Shown here in pieces: positions 55,364-64,000 of a stretch of DNA of 64,000 bases. The stretch's first letter is position 1, and each line of letters begins with the position of its first letter. A program made the position numbers and the translations under genes. The notes beneath the pieces are model-generated. The model made no database searches and was not told where the DNA came from. It saw only the letters and a program-made list of their open reading frames with translations. Source of the stretch: Chelonoidis abingdonii (Eukaryota > Chordata > Testudines > Testudinidae); assembly GCF_003597395.2 (NCBI RefSeq), contig NC_133771.1, forward strand, positions 59,381,572 to 59,445,571, read 5' to 3'.

Positions 55364-56152
55364 TGTCAGGGTTCCTCCCCCTCTCTGAACTTTAGGGTAC
55401 AGATGTGGGGACACTTCTAAGCTTAATTACTAGCTTAGATTTGGTAACACTGCCACCATTCAGAAATTTCAGTGTCTGGAACACATCCTGTCCCCCCTAA
55501 ACCTTCCCCTCCCTGCGCAGCCTTGAGGGGCTTTTTCACCAAGTTTCTGGTGAACATCTATCCAATCTCTTGGATCTTAACACAAGGAAAATTTAACCAT
55601 CCCGCCCTCCTTTCCCACCAATTCCTAGTGAGTCCGGATCCAATCCCCTTGGATCTTAAAACAAGGAAAAGTCAATCAGGTTCTTAAAAAGAAAGCTTTT
55701 AATTAAAGAAAGAAAATCATCTCTGTAAAATCAGGATGGAAAATACTTTACAGGGTAATCAGATTCATATAGCCCAGAGGAACCCCCTCTAGCCTTAGGT
55801 TCAAAGTTACAGCAAACAGAGGTAAAATCCTCTCAGCAAAAAGGAACATTTACAAGTTGAGAAAACAAAAATAAGACTCACAGACCTTGCCTGGCTTTTA
55901 CTTACAATTTTGAAACATGAAAGACTGATTCAGAAAGATTTGGAGAGCCTGGATTGACGTCTCGTCCCTCTTAGTCCCAAGAGCGAACAACCCCCAAAAC
56001 AAAGAGCACAAACAAAAGACTTCCCCCCACCAAGATTTGAAAGTATCTTGTCCCCTTATTGGTCCTCTGGTCAGGTGTCAGCCAGGTTTACTGAGCTTCT
56101 TAACCCTTTACAGGTAAAAGAGGCATTAACCCTTAACTATCTGTTTATGACA
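55364..56152 (-). mobile_element. Solo LTR, 789 bp, antisense in RIMS2
   Basis: On the plus strand it starts tgtcagggttcctccccctc and ends tatctgtttatgaca, so read in sense it begins TGTCATAAACAGATAG. An exact 5-bp duplication ggttg flanks it (55359-55363 and 56153-56157). The first about 110 bases (TTAACCCTTA complement, 'tcctctggtcaggtg') match the LTRs at 2557 and 46824; the rest is different, so it belongs to a sister subfamily. No internal genes are present. Confidence 0.9.
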
Positions 56153-56157
56153 GGTTG

Positions 56158-58804
56158 CTAAATTAATGTGAATAGGCTGGCTGGAAGAAACTCATTTCCA
56201 AACTAGTTCTACCAGCTCATGCAAACCATTTTACTAGCTGATCTGACAGAGCCCAAGTTAACTGGCCTTCAGAACTTAATGTGTATAACGTGTTTAATTC
56301 CTTTGACTTTTGTCAGATATTGATGAAAGAGACTATAGAGTTGATTTCCTTCTAGTTTCTGTCTGTAAGAAATCTGTGTGTATATATATGTTTGAAGTTA
56401 ATGCTTTACTGCATTTGTGCATACATCCTGAACTCTTATGAAAAGGCAAATTTTATAAATGAAAAAAACATAATGGTCTGATAAAGGAAGGTGCAATGCT
56501 AAACTTATATTAAGACACACAAGTTAGAGTTAAACAGCAGGTGAGACTCAACTCTGCTGCTGCAGTTGGAAAACATCGTCAGTGTTATGCATCAATCTCA
56601 GATTGCCTGAGAACCTAAGTCCCCAAATTATTTTTGAACATAACTTTCACACATGCAGTATCAGATGGCTTTTGGGTTGGAGACATCTGTAAAGTGATAA
56701 CAGGATAATTAAACAGAAGCTAAAGGATGTGTGTGTGTAAGGTATGGCCCTGATGTGAGTCTTTTTCTACTTTTCTTTTTTCTCTTTCCATCTTTTAATA
56801 TTTGATTCTCTAATTTGGTGCAATTCTAATGTCATCCAAACTTAACATTTGAAACTTGCTATCAGACGATCTACAAGTGAGGAAAAACAATTACGATCCC
56901 ATATTTTGTTGCTTTATCCTAACTTGCTCTTTTTAAAAAAAGAGATTTACAAATGATATATTCCAGGCTTTGAAACAGTATCTCATGTGCGTGGAATCAA
57001 ACATATATTTAGCAGAGATACAATATCAGATGGCCATAAGGTTCATTAAAATTTCTAGATAGATAACTGACATGAAATGACTGCCATTAACATAATGGAT
57101 CACTCCCTCCTTGAAGAAATTCTTTCTTTCGTAGTCTCTTCCTATTCTCCAGTCTCATTTTTCTATCTGTTGGGGGTTCCGCCTTCTTTTCTGTCTTAAA
57201 TCTTTCAAGATTCTGCCCTTTCATTGAGCAGGCTCATCTAGTCACATGTCAGCTCTTGCCTCTATGTTGATAACTTACACTGAATGCAAAGGGAAAACTC
57301 TCATTAGCTTTAATAGGACCAGGATTTCACAATATCTCTAAACCCCAAATTACTTCACTTCATTCAGATTAGAATGTACTCTTGCTTGTCCAACATCTCT
57401 TCCTGGAAATCCCATTGCCAAATCTTTTAAGACCGGATACTGCCAGCCTTTCTCACACTAAGTAATTAGTATATTGCTTCCTTAGTAGTGCTATTGACTG
57501 CAATAGGATTTGTCTGGGATTAAGGTGCTCCTCAGCATGAGTAAGGATGGCGTAATCTAGCCTATAATGTGTAAGAAAATTGGATTTATTTTGTTCCTCT
57601 CAAGCCCACTCTTTGTCCCTTTGCTACCTCAGCGGTTACATTACCAACTATGTTGTTGTTATGCTAATTATGAAGCTCTATGCTAAAGTTATTCTTACCA
57701 TTGTTAATTGTTCCTTGGTGTTGAAGTAACAATGCCAAAGTACTACAGAATAGGGGAAAGTATTGTTTTAAGGGAGCTGCCACCTTTGTATGTTACATGG
57801 TTTTGTAGTATTAAACATCCCAGAATCTCGTGAATACAGAACCTATGTTGACTTTTTAAAAATATAACACAGTTGTTCAAAATGTTTCTCTTTCCACTCT
57901 GTTGCTAAAGCAGGAGTTCAGATTATTCCTTGCTATAGCTAATTTCCCCAAAATCTAAACATTCATTCAGGTATGCCATGTGCTCAGTTGTTGCATGAGA
58001 TTGCAAACTCTGTGAATTTTTGGTTTGTATATTGCATAGCACTGTATCACAGTCCTTTGCGGGCGGTGGGGGAATTTTGGTACTGATATAACATAAATAT
58101 TGAAGAAGAACAAAAATTATATGCTGAATAGTACTCTTGATAGTTAAATGAATAAGAAGCTGCTGCTCAAGTATTTTTGTTTGGAAATGTTGATAAAAGC
58201 AATTTTTAAAATTGAACTAACATCCTGATAATGATTTTTAGCTCTAAACAGTTTTTTAAAAATTGTACTTAGCAAACCATTTGCTGTTCACTCATATTAC
58301 ATTTATCTCAGGGATGCTCTTCTGTTCCTTACCAGCTGCTTCTCCCGTTCATGGTGGGCAGGTAGTTTAGATGAAAATAACCTAAATTGCTTTGATTTCA
58401 TAAAACAAACACTGAATGGGGTTGGGGTTCACAGTGTAGAACAATTACCATGTCACTTGAAGAAGTGACCTCCAGTGAGCAGTAATACCTAAGGCATTAG
58501 ATTTTAGTTAATATCCCCCAATTCAGGTGACTTGTTGAAGCCTCCCCTCCCCAGGAATATCCCAGTATGCACCCAGACTCCTCTCCGTTTCTCTGCCTCT
58601 ATACATATACACACATTACATTTAAAGGTAATGCTAGTAATTAATCCTGGCTGCATGACATTTCAGGATTTACAAATGACTAAATGACTACTTGAAAATC
58701 TTGTAATCATTTAGATGTGCTTTCCTGGAAAGACCAACCATTACCTGCATGTTTGCAGACACAGATCCTTACTGTCTAACATCATTTTGTTGTACTTTTA
58801 CCAG
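56158..58804 (+). other. RIMS2 intron
   Basis: Self-complementary repeat trace at 57270-57330 ('taataggaccaggatttcac') and an L2-like scrap near 57996-58055. Otherwise unassigned AT-rich DNA. Confidence 0.4.
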
Positions 58805-58807
58805 TAG
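58801..58807 (+). promoter_or_regulatory. Tandem NAGNAG splice acceptor
   Basis: The acceptor reads ttttaccagtag|gttat: two AG sites three bases apart (cag ending 58804, tag ending 58807). Using the first gives PPVGYRS across the junction; using the second removes the valine codon (PPGYRS). Both keep the frame. The upstream cag is normally preferred. Confidence 0.75.
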
Positions 58808-58961
58808 GTTATAGATCTAATACTAGAGAAAGTAGATCTACAACGTTAACTGTGCCAGAACAGCAAAGAACAACACATCATCGTTCACGATCTGTATCTC
58901 CTCACCGTGGTGATGATCAGGGCAGGACCCGTTCACGTTTACCAAATGTGCCATTACAGAG
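58805..58961 (+). CDS. RIMS2: RIMS2 exon: Arg/Ser-rich linker
   Basis: 157 nt, donor gtaagg; enters in phase 1, leaves in phase 2. Reads GYRSNTRESRSTTLTVPEQQ then RTTHHRSRSVSPHRGDDQGR and TRSRLPNVPLQ, with a leading Val if the upstream acceptor is used. A basic, Ser/Arg/His-rich linker between C2A and C2B; such RSxS motifs are potential kinase and 14-3-3 sites, which is inference. Confidence 0.95.
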
Positions 58962-59269
58962 GTAAGGTTGACAAATTAGCAACATTAGTTACTGAAACAC
59001 TTTGTGATTCAAAATTTGTGTAACCAAGCAGAGGTTCTATGTCATTTTCATCTGATTGAACTCTTCATTATTTTTCAGTGTATTACTTTTTCTTCATGTG
59101 TTAGTTTAATATTGAAGCATATAAATTGTTTGAAGCCTACCACATCCTTAATCCTCTGTTTAAAGCACCCAGCAGGTTACTTCCTTGTTAATTGCAATAC
59201 TGTAACCCTAATCTTTCCTTACCTGACATCCTCCCTACTGTTTATCATTTTGTTCATTTTGTTGTTTCT

Positions 59270-59345
59270 AAAATTTAGATTGGAAGCTCTTTCAGATAGA
59301 GACTGTGCCTTTTGTGAGTCCAATGTGGGTGCTATAAATAATAAA
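59270..59345 (+). repeat. L2-type LINE 3' end fragment
   Basis: 'agattggaagctctttcaga' then 'agagactgtgccttttgtga' and an 'aataataaataaa' tail follow the sense L2 terminus. Confidence 0.65.
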
Positions 59346-61089
59346 TAAAAATAAACCATTAATAACCATGAATGAACTGATTTTGCAAGCAAGTAATCTG
59401 AAGTTACCAATTCCTACAAATTACATTCTACGGTTCTTTTTATGGGATTTGTTTAGTTAGAGAGAAAACAATAAAATATCAAATGATATTTAACATAAGA
59501 TATATTTCAGAGAATGATGATAACATTTAGACTGACAATAAAGTTAAGTATATAGTTCCTGTATGTATAACTTCTGGTAGGCAACATGTAATGAATAAGT
59601 GAATCTCTTTTGTTGTTTTTCCTGCTTTACATTCATAAAAATGTGTTGTGTGCTTTACATTTTCAGATGTAGACATTGTCAGTGTTGGTAGACTCAAAAC
59701 TTGACCAACCTCCTTCATTCCTCTGTGTGGAGGAAGGGAGAGGAGAGGGAGCTTTCTGAACCTCTCTTGAAACCCGTAGCCTCATCCACTCATTCTCAGT
59801 TTTCACTCCTCTGTCCTGTGGAGGTATCTATACTAGAAATCTTGGTACCTGCAATAGAGCAACAGCTAGAAATACTGCAATTATACTTGGTACTAGCCAC
59901 TAGTGTAAACAGGGATCATGCCTTTTGTCATGATGGTAAAAAAGGATAGAGCCCTATTCATATGATTGTATAAATATAATAATAATATTGATGCTGGCAG
60001 CTACCGTAACAAAGAAAAGTGTTCTAGTGTAGCCAAGGCTTGTGTTGCAGATAATGTCCCTTGGATCATAGATGAGTATAAGAGACTTTCATCAGCACCA
60101 GTCACATGCTGGCTCCAGGATTACTTAGTCCAGAGTGGCACCAGATTCTCCATCTCATCCAAGTGAACTAACTGCAAAGGTGCCAGCCAGTCTTTCCTGG
60201 CCTTGCAGTGGGAGACTGAGTTGCACTTAAGAAATTTGTTCCTTCACAGCACAGGCTAACCCCTCTTTTTGCTCCTCACATCTAGCTGAAAGGCCATACA
60301 ACCTTTCACTTCCTTTTTAGAAAACAAAGTTTGAGCTTATCTTGGAAAAACAGTCAGGAACTTTCAGTCTGTCAGCAAAACACTGAAACTCAGTATAAAC
60401 ATATGGTTTGATTCACTCCCATTGGCACAAAGGGCTGCATCTTGGTCCGTCCTGTAAGAGTGACAGTTACTGCCCCTAATGAGGAGGAGGGGGCAGGAAT
60501 CAGCCCTTCAGGTGATCAGTGGTATTTCCACTGCTGCTTTCCCTCAGGAATTTCATCACAGGAAGAGAACTTTTAGGTCAGACTCTGTAGCAGGTCAGAA
60601 ACTTCCAGAAGATGTACACAGTCACAGCCCCTTCCTATGCAGTGCCACACACTTTAGGGATAGTGCAGACCACCTATGGTCTACCATGTCCCACCCTAAC
60701 CCTTGCTGAAGGGTAGTCAAAGACACTTCTTTCTGCTGCAAGGACTTTACGTTGACCAGGGTCCACAACCCAGGACTCTGCCTTTGGAAACCTAGGTATG
60801 AAACTATAAAACCATAAACTTCAAAATGAATTCTTGCTCACTGTTCTCTCGAGCTGTTCTCCAAATACAGGAACATGTCCCCCATTAACATTGCTGAGTT
60901 CTGTGTTCACAAAGAATTTAATTCTAAAAAGGGTAAAAATTACTGTTACCCATGCTAAATGAGGGTTTTTTTCCAAAAAGAGAATATTTTTGAAAAGTCA
61001 TACATTAAGGAGAAACTTTCCAGCAGGCAACTTGTAACCTTGTAACCTGTTAAACTGTGTTAACTATGGAGAGAAGAAAACCATCATAC

Positions 61090-61105
61090 ATATATATATA
61101 TATAT
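61090..61105. repeat. (TA)n microsatellite next to a splice acceptor
   Basis: About eight ta units ending about 18 bases before the acceptor of the last recognised exon, in place of a normal pyrimidine tract. Confidence 0.9.
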
Positions 61106-61122
61106 TATATAAACACTTCTAG

Positions 61123-61248
61123 GAGTTTAGATGAAATTCATCAAATGAGAAGATCACGTTCTCCAACTAGACACCATGATGCCTCCCGAAGTCCAGTTGA
61201 TCGCAGGTCCAGAGACATGGATAGTCAGTATTTGTCAGATCACGAAAG
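61123..61248 (+). CDS. RIMS2: RIMS2 exon: Arg/Ser-rich linker, last in window
   Basis: 126 nt (a multiple of three), acceptor 'aacacttctag', donor gtatgt. Completes Arg and reads SLDEIHQMRRSRSPTRHHDA then SRSPVDRRSRDMDSQYLSDH and E plus a split codon. RSRSPTRHH is a highly conserved basic element of the RIM2 linker. Because its length is divisible by three, skipping would keep the frame. Later exons, including C2B, are not in the window. Confidence 0.95.
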
Positions 61249-64000
61249 GTATGTTTTCAACTTAAACTTATGAACATGTATAGAAGTGTCTTTGTCTTTG
61301 CTAGTGTTTGAATGTACTTGTTTGAATGCACATTTGGGTTAATGGGAAAGGGGAAAGGAATGGTCATAACTGACAAGAACAATCATGATTACGACACTAG
61401 GAGAGAAAAGATGCTTTTATCAGTATTAGGCAACAGATAAAGAATAGCTTCTATAATTATACTGAAAATATTTTTTGTAGCATAGAATATGAAAAGAGGA
61501 AGGAAGAATAAACCAGGAATTTTGCCTTGTTTATGCATAGAAATCATAGGAACAAATTTTGGTGCAGTACTTGGAAACATAATGGTGACTCTGGTTGTTC
61601 ATATTTGTAGGTCACTTGCTTATTTTGTGGGAAAATGGCATATAGCTAAATCATAGTGGCCTATAGTCTGCTACCCTTACTTTGTCAATAGTCCTATCAG
61701 TGTGAGTAAGGGTGACCAAATCAGTCCCGATGTTACTATTTTTAAATGATTCCTCAAGCCTACTATGAACAATGCCATCTGTAGTAGGGGGGAGAAATGG
61801 GGGAAGGGAATAAAACTGCAAATATTTCTGGAACTTGTGTCCAGTTTTGAAGCAACATAATAATTTAATATCAAATGGCCTCGTCAGTGATCCCTAATTC
61901 AGTTTTGTACATGATCTTGCCCTTTCAAATGTGAAATGAAGTAACTTACATCTAGGCATTAATAAGTGTTATCGATAGTTTTAATTTCTTGAGACTTGTT
62001 TTACCATAGCATACTATAAAAGTAGGCAAGAAATATGTACAGAATTGTATGGTTGGATTGTACCACTGATTTTCTTCTTAGAGGTGAATTGAAATGCTTT
62101 TTAATCATAAAAAAATCAATTTTACAGTTGAGATACTAACACTGCAGTGTGTTCCACCTTATATGTATGTTTCATTTCATTCTTTATTGTAAAGTAGCTA
62201 TATACTCAATATGCATATTTTTCAAAAATATTTTTATTGAACATTTCCCTTAGTATTCTTCCTCATAAGTAGAGGTTGAAAGGGGGTGGGGGTCATTGAA
62301 GAGTGACTCATATTCCTAGGTGCAAATTTAGACAATAAAAGTGTATGCAAAATATCCCACAGTCAAAAGCAAAAATCCTGACTGTGTTCTTGGATCATAT
62401 TTGCATCTCTTCCCTTCCTGCTTGGATAGAAGGGCTTTGGGGTTCTGCTCTGATGCTGTGTGAAGCAGAAGCCATCAGAGCAGAGTCAAGAGAGGGGTGC
62501 AGCTGGGGTGGGACTCTGACTGGGGAAAGAGAGTTTTCCATTCTCTTCCGCTTGCTTTGAGATGCCAGCTTTTGATGGATAAATGGGGTGGGTGAGTGGG
62601 TGTTGCTATCCTGAGGGGCCCTCTGCCAGGAGTTTCTTCTCCCAGAAACAGCAGCTGCAACAGTCTCATTTCACTCCCACCCCTAAATAAACTTCTGTTG
62701 TCCAGCTATTCTGAAAGGAGGACAGGAGACACTTGGTATGGTTTTAATCAGGCCACAACTTCATTGTTAGATGTCTGAGACTACCTGGCAGATAAACCTA
62801 TACAGTGCGGGTAACTCCATGTTCATTCAATAGCTGTCCAGAGACTTCCTCCAGCCCTACTTCATTTTCCATCCAGGTGCTCCAACTAATCCTTTCTGGG
62901 ACCTTACCATTCCCCCTCTCCATTGACTGATACAGTGTGCTATAAGGAAGGGGGTTTGGCTCCCTCCCCTTCCCCCCTTCTTTAACCAACACCTCGTTTT
63001 TAAGTCGTTTACAAAGCCATTTATCTGGTCACTGTATCCCTTCCCTATGGAGTACCTGCCCTGGGCATCCGCCCCATATGTACATAACGCATTGCAACTT
63101 CATAACCTAACTCCCTTTCCTGCTCACCATAACAAAGCCCTCCCTGAACCCGCTGTGGGGAAGGCAAAAAACCACTCCATTCCACCTAGGCCAATCTGGT
63201 GGTGAGGAAAAAATTCCTTCCCAGTCCTCCTAGAAAGTAGCGGCTAGTGTGATGCCCACAGCAGGTCCTGACCAAACCTGGTATTTTGCCACCTCAGGTG
63301 GAGGGGAAGAAAGGTGGGTGCCACTTAGCTTGATCTGGGGAAAAGGGGCTGCTCCTGCCAGGCTTGCCCCTATTCAACTCCCCAGGCCTTCTGGTACCTG
63401 GGGATGAGTCAGCATCACCACGCTGACCCATTCCTCTTTTTGCAGCAGTTTCTGAGCCCCTCTCCCACCTCCCCCCCGCCATAAAGTGCTATTCCCCTTT
63501 TCCAGGAAAGCTGGACAACACCTCCCCCCGCTTAAGGTGCACTGCAGTCATTTCGGAAAGCACTATACAACTCTTGTTTATTTATCTCTAGTGGCGGGGC
63601 CCATGAGAACCACAAACTTATCAATGAGTAATAAGAGCATCTTAAGAAGGAGCCTGTTGCAGTTACTACCACGGAAAAAGATTAAGAATTTAAAGAACCT
63701 TTACTTGATATGCTCTTGCAATAAGTTCACCCATTTACAGAATTCCTCATCAAAATCCATACCTGCTGCTATCTGTCTAATATAACATCCGCTAGAAAGG
63801 TATGGATAGATCCATAGAAGTTCCTACTATCCCTATGCCTGAAATAATCTACAATTATTAACTGAACCTGATCATACCCATACAAATTGTTACTAGTTAT
63901 TTATTTGTCTTATGGTAGCACCCAAATCAATACTGGGTATTCTGAATAATTCCTGGTCATAACCTTCATAATCTTTGTTCATGAATTTCAGGTATTATTT
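61249..64000 (+). other. Downstream RIMS2 intron, unassigned
   Basis: AT-rich to about 62300, then more GC-rich at 62380-63560. A segment near 63180-63300 ('gaggaaaaaattccttccca') looks like a dispersed repeat that I cannot name. No further RIMS2 exon recognised. Confidence 0.45.

Larger units (their letters stand above)
58962..61122 (+). other. RIMS2 intron
   Basis: Contains an L2 3' end at about 59275-59345, mixed sequence with short frames at 59700-60780, and (TA)n at about 61090-61105. Confidence 0.45.
34575..61248 (+). other. RIMS2: RIMS2 gene body, partial (12 internal exons)
   Basis: RIM2 is a presynaptic active-zone scaffold. In the known family it binds Rab3 and Munc13 through its N-terminus, ELKS through PDZ, RIM-BP through proline motifs, and calcium channels and liprins through PDZ and the C2 domains. 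All 12 exons here have AG/GT borders and compatible phases, summing to 1378 nt. The C2A segment VNVLQATDL distinguishes RIMS2 from RIMS1. The first exon enters with a split codon and the last leaves with one, so the gene continues on both sides. Introns range from about 0.1 kb to over 5 kb and hold most of the repeats downstream of 34 kb. Confidence 0.95.

Noticed and set aside
46824..56152. The two LTRs in RIMS2 introns as ends of one provirus
   Set aside because: They are on opposite strands, differ over most of their length, and each has its own 5-bp duplication, so they are separate solo LTRs.

Overview
The window is vertebrate genomic DNA from a reptile, most likely a cryptodiran (hidden-neck) turtle. 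The evidence is a tRNA-derived Cry-type SINE at 16025-16204 and again on the minus strand at about 50940-51122, abundant CR1 LINE copies, old MIR and L2 fragments, and non-autonomous DNA transposons of types I associate with turtles. Species assignment is inference. The DNA is AT-rich and intron-dominated, has no bacterial-type gene organisation, and carries a 432-base run of N at 2692-3123.

One protein-coding gene can be supported: RIMS2 (regulating synaptic membrane exocytosis 2, RIM2) on the plus strand. Twelve internal exons lie between 34575 and 61248, and all splice phases join into one open frame of about 459 codons (1378 nt). In order they encode the linker before the PDZ domain, the PDZ domain (36085-42880), a Ser/Pro linker (48412-49796), the C2A domain (51319 to about 52640) and an Arg/Ser-rich linker after C2A (to 61248). 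The reading VNVLQATDL in C2A points to RIMS2 and not RIMS1. The 5' exons (zinc finger) and 3' exons (C2B) are outside the window or unrecognised. The gene product is a presynaptic active-zone scaffold.

The first 34.5 kb hold no host exon I can recognise and are a record of layered transposition. They include three LINE remnants, two nested CR1-in-CR1 insertions (6038-8425 and 21398-24897), hAT-like foldback elements with 8-bp target duplications, and a nearly complete but decayed DIRS-type tyrosine-recombinase retrotransposon (about 25680-30990). The DIRS element still shows inverted termini, an internal complementary region, and gag, RT, RNase H and recombinase remnants. It was later hit by a hAT element, a CR1 tail and a short inverted-repeat element.

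The introns of RIMS2 carry further elements: two solo LTRs, related to one at 2557-3367, each with a perfect 5-bp target duplication; a Harbinger-like element with a decayed Myb/SANT-like reading frame; a 752-bp hAT-like element; several foldback MITEs; a Cry SINE about 200 bp before the first C2A exon; and purine-rich degenerate satellites. I found no RNA gene, CRISPR array or intact transposon gene. Family names for repeats come from recalled consensus features and are less certain than the termini and target duplications, which are read directly from the sequence.
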